64,000 nucleotides of DNA. Source: RPQJ01 sp963744735 (lineage in GTDB: Bacteria > Pseudomonadota > Gammaproteobacteria > Steroidobacterales > Steroidobacteraceae). Below are positions 57,531-64,000 of the stretch, piece by piece. The stretch spans positions 1-64,000 of the forward strand of contig CAVUVH010000005.1 of the NCBI GenBank assembly GCA_963744735.1, written 5' to 3'. The translations under genes and the position numbers were made by a program. The notes under the pieces were generated by a model. The model was not told the DNA's origin and did no database searches. It saw nothing but the letters and a program-made list of their open reading frames with translations. Numbering within the stretch: position 1 is the stretch's first letter; the number at the start of each line of letters is the position of its first letter.

Positions 57531-57755
57531 TCAGTGCTGGTCGGTGTACGGCAGCAGCGCCAGGAACCGGGCGCGCTTCACCGCGAGCGACAGCTGGCGC
57601 TGGTAGTTCGACCGCGTGCCGGTGATGCGGCTCGGGACGATCTTGCCGGTCTCGGTGATGTAGCCCTTCAGCGTGGCGAGATCCTTGTAGTCGATCCGCT
57701 CGATGCCTTCGGCCGTGAACTTGCAGAACTTACGGCGACGGAAAAAACGTGCCAT
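57531..57755 (-). CDS. rpsR: 30S ribosomal protein S18
   Basis: 74 residues: MARFFRRRKFCKFTAEGIER, IDYKDLATLKGYITETGKIV, PSRITGTRSNYQRQLSLAVK and RARFLALLPYTDQH. It is a standard S18, pairing with S6 (rpsF, 63 bases upstream) on the platform of the small subunit. Confidence 0.98.
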   Translation of the reverse strand: MARFFRRRKFCKFTAEGIERIDYKDLATLKGYITETGKIVPSRITGTRSNYQRQLSLAVKRARFLALLPYTDQH

Positions 57756-57818
57756 GTGTGGTTACCCGGTAATGTTGGATGTGAGAGCTGGCGTGGACAG
57801 CAGGCGGCGGCGACGGGC

Positions 57819-58211
57819 TCAGCCCGCGCCCACCGCGTCTTCGCTGTCGTCGCCGCGCGAACCGCCGTCGTCCCCGCGCGGGGCGCCTTCTTCCTCGGGC
57901 CGATTCATCGGCGACGGCTCCGTCACGGCACCCGGCATGGCGATGACCATGTTGCGGATGACGGCGTCGCTGAAGCGGAAGCTGCCCGTCAGCTCGTCGA
58001 GCGTCGGCTTGTCGCACTCGACGTTCATGAGGACGTAGTGCGCCTTGTGCACCTTGGCGATCGGGAAGGCCAGCTGGCGGCGGCCCCAGTCCTCGAGGCG
58101 GTGGATCGCGCCGCCGGCCGCGGTGATGATGCCGCGGTAGCGCTCGATCATGGCCGGGACCTGCTCGCTCTGATCCGGGTGGACCAGGAAAACGATTTCG
58201 TAATGACGCAT
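57819..58211 (-). CDS. rpsF: 30S ribosomal protein S6
   Basis: 130 residues from the ATG at 58211: MRHYEIVFLVHPDQSEQVPA, RLEDWGRRQLAFPIAKVHKA, HYVLMNVECDKPTLDELTGS and FRFSDAVIRNMVIAMPGAVT, followed by an acidic tail EEEGAPRGDDGGSRGDDSED. Such acidic tails are the site of added glutamates when RimK is present. First gene of the group; the 230-base gap before it holds the heptad-repeat hairpin. Confidence 0.98.
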   Translation of the reverse strand: MRHYEIVFLVHPDQSEQVPAMIERYRGIITAAGGAIHRLEDWGRRQLAFPIAKVHKAHYVLMNVECDKPTLDELTGSFRFSDAVIRNMVIAMPGAVTEPSPMNRPEEEGAPRGDDGGSRGDDSEDAVGAG

Positions 58212-58331
58212 CGACTGGATCTCCTTGCGGAAATTGTCGCCCTGAACCGGTAAAAAACGCAGGTGCGACAAGGAGTTGGAACGACCGTGCGACCCTTCGG
58301 GCCGCACGGAGCCGCGCATTGTAGCGGAGGA

Positions 58332-58433
58332 AGGGGCTAGGGGCTAGGGGCTAGGGGCTAGTCGGAGGTACGGGTGAACCGGACGCTGCGGTTGCGCCTC
58401 CGACTAGCCCCTAGCCCCTAGCCCCTAGCCCTT
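58332..58433. repeat. heptad-repeat hairpin with G-quadruplex potential
   Basis: (AGGGGCT)4 then AGTCGGAGG at 58332-58368 pairs with CCTCCGACT and (AGCCCCT)n at 58397-58433 as a stem of about 37 bp, broken by one G-U pair, with a 28-base loop that itself contains AACCG/CGGTT. Each G-rich arm has four G-tracts separated by CTA. It lies between rpsF and the rlmB end, both on the minus strand. The next heptad provides the rlmB stop codon. Confidence 0.88.
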
Positions 58434-58437
58434 GCCG

Positions 58438-59238
58438 CTAGCCCCTTCTCTGGCGCACGACCTCGAACAGCGCGACCCCCGCCGCCACCGACACATTCAG
58501 GCTCTCGACCGCGCCCTGCATCGGGATCGACACCAGCTCGTCGCAGGCCTCGCGGGTCAGCCGGCGCATGCCCTCGCCCTCCGAGCCCAGGACCAGGGCC
58601 ACGGGACCGGTGCAGTCGATGTCATACAGCGTGCGCGGCGCGTCGTCGGCCGTGCCCACCAGCCACACGCCCCGCTCCTGCAGCTGGCGCAGCGTGCGGG
58701 CCAGGTTGACGACCTGCACCAGCGGCACGGTCTCGGCGGCGCCGGCCGCCACCTTGCGCACCACCGGCGTCAGGCCCGCCGCGCGGTCGCGCGGCACGAT
58801 CACGGCCGCGACACCCGCGGCATCGGCGCTGCGCAGGCAGGCCCCCAGGTTGTGCGGATCGGTGACGCCGTCCAGCACCAGCAGCAGCGGCGGCGCATCG
58901 CCCAGGCCTTCGAGCGCCTCCTCGAGCTGCGTCTCGGGATCCCCGGCGCGCGGCGCGAGCCCCGCCACGACGCCCTGGTGGCGCTCGCCCTCTGCCAGCC
59001 GGTCGAGCTGCGCCGGCTCCGCCTCGACCAGGGTGATGTCGGCCGCGGCGGCCAGCGCGCGCAGCTCCTGCAGCCGCGCCGCGGCATCGCGTGCGTTCGA
59101 CAGCCACAGCTGGCGCACCCGCTGCGGCGACCGCTGCAGCAGGACGCGGACGGCGTGGATGCCGTAGGCGATGTCCGCCGCGCCGGGCGCGGCCGTGCCG
59201 CCGCGACGGGTGTCGCGCGATTCGTGCCGCCGCGACAT
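58438..59238 (-). other. rlmB: RlmB domain (23S rRNA Gm2251 methyltransferase), possible separate gene
   Basis: These 266 residues form a complete SPOUT methyltransferase of the TrmH/RlmB family: AYGIHAVRVLLQRSPQRVRQ at the substrate-binding N-terminus, LLLVLDGVTDPHNLGACLRS (motif 1), GLTPVVRKVAAGAAETVPLV, VALVLGSEGEGMRRLTREAC (motif 2) and MQGAVESLNVSVAAGVALFE (motif 3). It methylates G2251 of 23S rRNA. An ATG at 59238 is a natural start. The C-terminal RRG and TAG stop lie in a heptad-repeat unit. Listed separately because the upstream junction may be an assembly artefact. Confidence 0.85.
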
Positions 59239-61515
59239 CAGCGTCGCCGCCTCGCGCCCTGGCGCTGGGAGCGGCCGGCCGGGCGGCTGGTCGCCGGCGT
59301 CGTCGCCGGCGAGCTCGAAGTCGATGCGTCGCTCGTCGAGCGAGACGTTGGTCACCCGCACGCGCACGCGGTCGCCGAGCTTGAACACCTTGCCCGAGCT
59401 GCGGCCGATCATGCGGAAGCCGGAACTGTCGCGACCGAAGTAATCGGAGCCCAGCGCGGAGACGTGGACCAGGCCGTCGACCTGCAGGCCGTCGAGCTGC
59501 ACGAACAGGCCGAAGTCGACGACGCCGGAGACGATGCCGTCGTACTCCTCGCCGATGCGGTCCTGCATGTAGTAGCACTTGAGCCAGGCCACCGCGCTGC
59601 GCGTCGCCTCGTCGGCACGGCGTTCGCGGAACGAGCACTCCTGGCCCAGCGCCGGGAACGGGCCGTGCCACTCGACCAGTTCCTGCGGATCGGCCTGGCG
59701 CAGCACCTGGCGGATGCCGCGGTGCACGACCAGGTCGGGGTAGCGGCGGATCGGCGAGGTGAAATGCGCGTAGTGCTCGAGCGCGAGCCCGAAGTGGCCG
59801 ATGTTGCCCGGCTGGTACACCGCCTGCGACATCGTGCGGATCACCGCGGTCGAAATGAGCCCCGCGTCGGGACGGTCGCCGATCTGCTGCAGCAGTTCGC
59901 GCAGGTGCTCGGGCGTGATTTCCGCCGGCGCCGGCAGCCACAGGCCGAACTCGCGCAGGAAGGTGCGCAGCGTCTCGAGGCGGTCGAGCTCGGGCAGTCC
60001 GTGCACGCGGTACAGCGTCGGCACCTTGTAGCGGTCGAGGAATCTCGCGGCGGCGACGTTCGCCGCGATCATGCATTCCTCGATCAGGCGGTGCGCATCG
60101 TTGCGCGGGTACTCGACCAGCGCCGCGACCTTGCCCTGCTCGTCGAACTTGAGCTTGAGCTCCGGCGTGTCGAGCTCGAGCGCGCCGCGGCCGGAGCGCG
60201 CGCGCGTGAACGACTTGTAGACGCCGTGCAGCGCCAGCAGCCGCTCGCGCAGCTTTTCCAGGCGCGGCGCATGCCGGGCCGCGGGCTTCTCCAGGAACTC
60301 GCCCACCTCGCGGTAGGTCAGCCGCGCGACGGAGCGCATCACGCCCTCGAAGAAGCGCGAGCGGGTGATGCGGCCGTCTTCGTCGATGCGCAGCTCGCAG
60401 CAGAGGCAGAGCCGGTCTTCGTCGGGCTTGAGCGAGCAGAGCCCGTTCGACAGCGCCTCCGGCAGCATCGGCAGCACGCGGTTCGGGAAGTAGACGGAGG
60501 TGCCGCGCTCGCGCGCTTCGACGTCGAGCGGCTGGCCGGGACGGACGTAGTGCGCGACGTCGGCGATGGCCACGATCAGCCGCCAGCCGCTGCCCTTGCG
60601 CTCGCACCAGACCGCGTCGTCGAAATCGCGCGCGTCCTCGCCGTCGATGGTCACCAGCTCGATGCCGCGCAGGTCCTCGCGCCCGGCGACCGCGTCCTGC
60701 GGAATGCTCGCTCCGTACGCCGCGGCCTCGGCGACGACCTCGTCCGGAAACTCGTGCGGCAGGCCGTGCGAGTGGATCGCGATCTCGGTTTCCATGCCCG
60801 GCGCACCGTGATCGCCGAGGATCTGTGCGATGCGGCCGACCGGGCCTGACGTGCGCGAAGGTTGATGGGTGAGTTCGACCATCACGATCTGGCCGTCCAC
60901 GGCCGCGCCGAGTTGCTGGCTCGGGACCAGCACGCGATGCGGGATGCGCGCGTTGTCAGGAGTCAGGTACGCCACGCCCGACTCGATGTGCAGGCGGCCC
61001 ACCACTTCCCTGGTGCGGCGCTCGAGCACTTCGACGATCGTGCCCTGGGCCTTGCCACGGAAGCGCGTCGCCTCGATGCGCACGGCGAGCCGGTCACCGT
61101 GCATGACCTCGCGCATCTGCGCCGCGGGCAGGTAGATGGCTGCGGAGCCGTCATCGGGCAGCAGCTGGCCATCGCCATTGCGCGCGCCCTGCACGGTGCC
61201 CACCACCAGGCCTGCAATCTGTTCGCGCAGGCAATACTGGCCGCGGCGATTCAGCATCACCTCGCCACGCTTCAGCAGCTCGGCCAGCTGCTGCTCGGCC
61301 TGGGACGCGCCCTGCGGGCCGAATTCAGTGGTGACTTCGTCCAGGCGCAACGGCCGGCCGGCCTTGCGCAACACCGTGAGCACCGCCTGTTCGGCCGACT
61401 GGGGCACGCGCGCGGCGGCGCGATCACGCGGATTCTTCGCCTCGTTACGCGGTGTGCTGTGCGGTGTGTTGTGCGGCGTCTGGGGTGACCCGCGCCGGTT
61501 TCTGACTCTGCGCAT
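58438..61515 (-). CDS. rnr: ribonuclease R fused in frame to 23S rRNA methyltransferase RlmB
   Basis: A single open frame of 1,025 residues. Residues 1-759 are RNase R: helix-turn-helix AEQAVLTVLRKAGRPLRLDE, cold-shock domains, the RNB catalytic block (VTIDGEDARDFDDAVWCERK, LIVAIADVAHYVRPGQPLDV) and the S1 domain (GEEYDGIVSGVVDFGLFVQL). It degrades structured RNA 3' to 5'. From residue 760 (MSRRHESRDTRRGG, ATG at 59238) the chain continues as RlmB without a stop, joined by a Pro/Gly/Arg linker (GDQPPGRPLPAPGREAATL). In other gammaproteobacteria rnr and rlmB are adjacent but separate. This is either a real fusion or a lost stop through an indel; the rest of the frame is free of errors, which slightly favours a true fusion. 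Confidence 0.9.
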   Translation of the reverse strand: MRRVRNRRGSPQTPHNTPHSTPRNEAKNPRDRAAARVPQSAEQAVLTVLRKAGRPLRLDEVTTEFGPQGASQAEQQLAELLKRGEVMLNRRGQYCLREQIAGLVVGTVQGARNGDGQLLPDDGSAAIYLPAAQMREVMHGDRLAVRIEATRFRGKAQGTIVEVLERRTREVVGRLHIESGVAYLTPDNARIPHRVLVPSQQLGAAVDGQIVMVELTHQPSRTSGPVGRIAQILGDHGAPGMETEIAIHSHGLPHEFPDEVVAEAAAYGASIPQDAVAGREDLRGIELVTIDGEDARDFDDAVWCERKGSGWRLIVAIADVAHYVRPGQPLDVEARERGTSVYFPNRVLPMLPEALSNGLCSLKPDEDRLCLCCELRIDEDGRITRSRFFEGVMRSVARLTYREVGEFLEKPAARHAPRLEKLRERLLALHGVYKSFTRARSGRGALELDTPELKLKFDEQGKVAALVEYPRNDAHRLIEECMIAANVAAARFLDRYKVPTLYRVHGLPELDRLETLRTFLREFGLWLPAPAEITPEHLRELLQQIGDRPDAGLISTAVIRTMSQAVYQPGNIGHFGLALEHYAHFTSPIRRYPDLVVHRGIRQVLRQADPQELVEWHGPFPALGQECSFRERRADEATRSAVAWLKCYYMQDRIGEEYDGIVSGVVDFGLFVQLDGLQVDGLVHVSALGSDYFGRDSSGFRMIGRSSGKVFKLGDRVRVRVTNVSLDERRIDFELAGDDAGDQPPGRPLPAPGREAATLMSRRHESRDTRRGGTAAPGAADIAYGIHAVRVLLQRSPQRVRQLWLSNARDAAARLQELRALAAAADITLVEAEPAQLDRLAEGERHQGVVAGLAPRAGDPETQLEEALEGLGDAPPLLLVLDGVTDPHNLGACLRSADAAGVAAVIVPRDRAAGLTPVVRKVAAGAAETVPLVQVVNLARTLRQLQERGVWLVGTADDAPRTLYDIDCTGPVALVLGSEGEGMRRLTREACDELVSIPMQGAVESLNVSVAAGVALFEVVRQRRG

Positions 61516-61599
61516 TGTTCCTTACATTGACAGTCCGGGGGGCCGCCAGTAAATTGCGCCACCTTCCAGCACGGCCCCCGGGGCCGCGCCGCGACCTAA

Positions 61600-61684
<85 letters not shown>

Positions 61685-61691
61685 TCTGGCA

Positions 61692-61710
61692 GCGGGGTCG
61701 GCGACCCCGC
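61692..61710 (+). terminator. GC hairpin after tRNA-Leu
   Basis: GCGGGGTC, loop GGC, GACCCCGC form a perfect 8-bp stem 8 bases after the tRNA. No T tract follows, so it may only be a processing or weak termination signal. Confidence 0.4.
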
Positions 61711-61835
61711 CACCCGGTCACTGTAGCACTCCCCCGCTCCAACCGCCTGTTTCGGTTGCGTTTTCGCCGGCCCGGCGCGGGGCCGGCGGCGACTACAATG
61801 GCGCACCCGGTCCCGGGCTGCCAGGCGCCGCACGC

Positions 61836-62720
61836 ATGCAATACACCACGCTCGACTACGCGGTCGCCGACCGCGTCCTGACACTGACGCTGAACCGCCC
61901 GGAGCGACTCAACGCGTTCACGGTCACCATGGCGGACGAGCTCGAGCACGCCTTCCGCCGCGCCAGCGACGATGACGAGGTCGGCGCCATCATCGTCACC
62001 GGCGCCGGACGCGCGTTCTGTGCCGGGATGGACCTCGCCGCCACCGGCAACGTCTTCGGGCTCGACGAAACCCTGCGGCCGACGCTCGCGGACCTGCGTG
62101 ATCGGCTGGAAGACCCGGCCATCCTGCGTGGCGTGCGTGACACCGGCGGTCGCGTCGTGCTGGCGATCTACGAATGCATGAAACCCGTGATCGGCGCGAT
62201 CAACGGCGCAGCCGTGGGCATCGGCGCCACGATGACGCTGCCGATGGACGTGCGACTCGCGGCCGAGGGCGCACGCATCGGCTTCGTCTTCGGCCGTCTC
62301 GGCATCGTGCCGGAGGCGTGCTCGAGCTGGTTCCTGCCGCGACTGGTCGGCATCCCGCAGGCGCTGGAATGGATCTACACCGCTGAACCGTTCGACGCCG
62401 CCGAAGGCGTGCGCGCGGGACTGCTCAAGGCCGCGGTGCCTGCCGACAGGCTGCTGGAAGAAGCGCGCAAGCTTGCGCACAGGTTCATCGACAATCGGTC
62501 GCCGGTCGCGGTCGCGTTGGCGCGACAGATGATTTACCGCAACGTCGCCGCCAGCCACCCGCTCGAGGCACACCGCGTCGATTCGCTCGCGATGTGGCAC
62601 CTGAGCCAGGGCGACGGCGCCGAGGGCGTGCGCGCGTTCCTCGAGAAGCGCACGCCGCAGTTCAAGTCGCGGGTGTCGACCGACCTGCCCGAGTTCGTCG
62701 CGGAGTGGCTGAAGCGCTGA
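61836..62720 (+). CDS. enoyl-CoA hydratase/isomerase (crotonase) family protein
   Basis: An intact 294-residue crotonase: VLTLTLNRPERLNAFTVTMA, the first oxyanion-hole segment GAGRAFCAGMDLAATG, the second INGAAVGIGATMTLPMDVRL, and the catalytic region IGFVFGRLGIVPEACSSWFL with a conserved glutamate. The C-terminal part (DNRSPVAVALARQMIYRNVA, FLEKRTPQFKSRVSTDLPEF) is normal. It would hydrate or isomerise an acyl-CoA; the specific substrate is unclear. A TACAAT at 61794-61799 could be its -10. Double-hairpin unit E follows in sense, 32 bases after the stop. Confidence 0.9.
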   Translation: MQYTTLDYAVADRVLTLTLNRPERLNAFTVTMADELEHAFRRASDDDEVGAIIVTGAGRAFCAGMDLAATGNVFGLDETLRPTLADLRDRLEDPAILRGVRDTGGRVVLAIYECMKPVIGAINGAAVGIGATMTLPMDVRLAAEGARIGFVFGRLGIVPEACSSWFLPRLVGIPQALEWIYTAEPFDAAEGVRAGLLKAAVPADRLLEEARKLAHRFIDNRSPVAVALARQMIYRNVAASHPLEAHRVDSLAMWHLSQGDGAEGVRAFLEKRTPQFKSRVSTDLPEFVAEWLKR

Positions 62721-62751
62721 TTCACGTGCGCGTCTGCAGGTCGCCGCTGCT

Positions 62752-62959
62752 CCTGCGGCTGATCCGGGACCTTTTCCAGAGCTGGTAAGGCAGACACGCG
62801 CTCTGCAAAAGGTCCCGGATCGGCCGCAGGCGAGGCGGCGCCTTGAGCGCTCGCCGGGCGTGAACGAGTGCATGCAGATGCGACCGTCAGCCCACGCCCG
62901 CCGATCCGCACGGCGCAAGTAGCCGGATAGGGTTCAGAGCTGCAACGGTCGCGCTGAGG
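62752..62959 (+). repeat. double-hairpin 3' element, unit E (after the crotonase gene)
   Basis: With unit F it fills the gene-free stretch 62721-63099. The arms 62752-62782 and 62800-62830 form a 31-bp stem with one mismatch and one G-U pair around TGGTAAGGCAGACACGC. The second domain has CGCCGGGCGTG (62852-62862) paired with CACGCCCGCCG (62893-62903, one mismatch) and the motif GATCCGCACGGCGCA (62903-62917), flanked by CCTTGAGCG and CGCTGAGG. Sense with the gene ending at 62720. Confidence 0.82.
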
Positions 62960-63059
62960 CTGCGTGCGCAAGTGCGCTCGGGCGCGGCGGTGCAGGCGAT
63001 GGACGCGGCACGGCTCCGCGCCGCGCGTCTGCCTTTACCAAGGCGCGGGAGCCGTACCG
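62960..63059 (-). repeat. double-hairpin 3' element, unit F (after malate synthase)
   Basis: This is the reverse-orientation partner of unit E. Arms 63006-63022 and 63042-63059 pair with one bulge and one mismatch around GCGCGTCTGCCTTTACCAA (complement TTGGTAAAGGCAGACGCGC). The second domain is shorter and degenerate; read on the minus strand it keeps GCGCACTTGCGCACGCAGCC. It is the most diverged full copy. Confidence 0.72.
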
Positions 63060-63079
63060 AATGCGCCGCATAGCTCCAT

Positions 63080-63107
63080 CGCGCGAGTATCTGCCTTGTC
63101 TAGCGCG
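63080..63107 (-). repeat. degenerate loop-element remnant at the malate synthase stop
   Basis: GCGCGA..., TCTGCCTTGTC and ...GCGCGC give a short stem around a diverged core (minus strand GACAAGGCAGATACTCGCGC). It contains the TAG stop of the malate synthase gene (63100-63102). Confidence 0.5.
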
Positions 63108-64000
63108 CCGCGTGCCGCTTCACCACCAGCCGATGCGCGTGCAGCAGGGGCTCGGTGTACCCCGACGGTTGCTGCGTGCCGAGGAACACCAGGTCGCACG
63201 CCGCCTTGAACGCCTCGCCGTCGCAGCGCGGGCGCCATCGGCCGGTACAGCGGATCGCCGGCGTTCTGCTGATCGACCACCGCCGCCATGCGCCGCATCA
63301 CGTCCATCACCTGCTCGCGCGTGACGATGCCGTGGCGCAGCCAGTTGGCGATGTGCTGCGACGAAATGCGGCAGGTCGCGCGATCTTCCATCAGGCCCAC
63401 GTCGTGGATGTCGGGCACCTTGGAGCAGCCGACACCCTGGTCCACCCAGCGCACGACATAGCCCAGGATGCCCTGCGCATTGTTCTCGATCTCGGCCTTG
63501 ATCTCCGCCATCGACCACTGCGTGTTCGCGGCCAGCGGGATCGTCAGGATGCCGTCCAGCCGGTCGCCACGCGGGGCCTGCGCCAGCTCGGCCTGGCGCG
63601 CCTTCACGTCATAGACGTGGTAATGCGTCGCGTGCAGTGTCGCGCCGGTCGGGCTGGGTACCCAGGCGCAGGTCGCGCCCGCGCGCAGGTGGCCGATCTT
63701 CTGCTCGAGCATCGCGTGCATCAGGTCCGGCATCGCCCACATGCCCTTGCCGATCTGCGCCCTGCCCACCAGCCCGCAGGCGAGCCCGGTCTCGACGTTC
63801 GCCAGCTCGTAGGCGGCGATCCAGGCCTGCGACTTCATGTCGTTCTTGCGCACCATCGCGCCCGCTTCCATCGAGGTGTGGATCTCGTCGCCGGTGCGGT
63901 CGAGGAAGCCGGTGTTGATGAACGCGACGCGCGACTTCGCCGCGCGGATGCATTCCTTCAGGTTGACGGTCGTGCGCCGCTCCTCGTCCATGATGCCGAG
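63100..64000 (-). CDS. glcB: malate synthase G, C-terminal part, 5' end beyond the window, one frameshift
   Basis: The readable part starts at the right edge with LGIMDEERRTTVNLKECIRA and continues SRVAFINTGFLDRTGDEIHT, SMEAGAMVRKNDMKSQAWIA, LVGRAQIGKGMWAMPDLMHA, ATCAWVPSPTGATLHATHYH, LGYVVRWVDQGVGCSKVPDI and HDVGLMEDRATCRISSQHIA. This is the C-terminal half of the roughly 720-residue G-type enzyme, including the segment with the catalytic aspartate region (SKVPDIHDVGLMEDRAT). A +1 change near 63227 precedes the last 40 residues (DLVFLGTQQPSGYTEPLLHA). It condenses glyoxylate with acetyl-CoA to malate in the glyoxylate cycle. The stop lies inside a degenerate hairpin repeat. Confidence 0.93.

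Noticed and set aside
58332..58433. Heptad array as a CRISPR or variable tandem array
   Set aside because: The repeats are only 7 bp with no spacers, and the two arms are reverse complements of each other.

Overview
This is a high-GC (roughly 70%) chromosomal segment of a gammaproteobacterium, probably from the Xanthomonadales/Nevskiales/Steroidobacteraceae neighbourhood. The evidence is gene order: serS-rarA-lolA-ftsK/trxB, aat-infA/clpA-clpS, rpsP-rimM-trmD-rplS, ffh/ypjD-like/corC-like, and rpsF-rpsR-DUF2232-rplI-dnaB-alr, plus rnr-rlmB. It is a core-genome region with no prophage, CRISPR array, insertion sequence or integrase that I can see. Many reading frames are broken by single-base changes, nearly all of them +1 insertions, and these cluster at 0.6-3.9, 28.9-30.8 and 32.2-33.9 kb. 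I read them as residual sequencing errors, so most broken genes are called CDS with the break noted.

Layout. 1-7.9 kb: RidA-like protein, a gluconate-dehydrogenase-type oxidoreductase pair, nitronate monooxygenase, M20 peptidase, two flavin split-barrel proteins and a c-type cytochrome. 8-21.4 kb: translation, chromosome and proteostasis genes (tRNA-Ser, serS, rarA, lolA, ftsK, trxB, aat, infA, clpA, clpS). 21.5-27.5 kb: type II secretion genes gspC-D-E-F. 28-34.5 kb: queuosine-precursor transporter, a truncated TonB receptor, hslR, kbl-tdh (threonine to glycine) and an OsmC-like protein. 34.6-41.3 kb: fba, a LysR regulator divergent from an outer-membrane barrel and a DUF3604 enzyme, and an Old Yellow Enzyme. 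41.3-50.8 kb: sppA, the rplS-trmD-rimM-rpsP operon, ffh, ypjD-like, corC-like and radA. 50.9-53.4 kb: a kinase, PP2C phosphatase and FHA trio. 53.4-64 kb: alr, dnaB, rplI, rpsR, rpsF, a continuous rnr-rlmB reading frame, tRNA-Leu, a crotonase and malate synthase G.

The most unusual content is in the intergenic DNA. (1) Six copies of a structured element occur as three tail-to-tail pairs between convergent genes. Each has a long hairpin whose stem sequence differs from copy to copy while pairing is kept, around a near-invariant loop (TTGGAAAGGCAGACACGC), followed by a second domain with a conserved motif. Each copy is in sense orientation with the gene it follows. I know of no named family like this. 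(2) GGGGCTA-type heptad repeats build long hairpins and potential G-quadruplexes and supply the stop codons of ffh, rlmB, fba and the LysR gene. (3) REP-like palindromes (CCTCTCCCGC...GCGGGAGAGG) reach into coding ends and alter starts or stops of lolA, the GNAT-like gene and the nitronate monooxygenase. (4) Two interleaved perfect inverted repeats lie downstream of gspF.

Limits: there were no database searches. Functions come from motif recognition and synteny, and frameshift positions are estimates good to a few bases.
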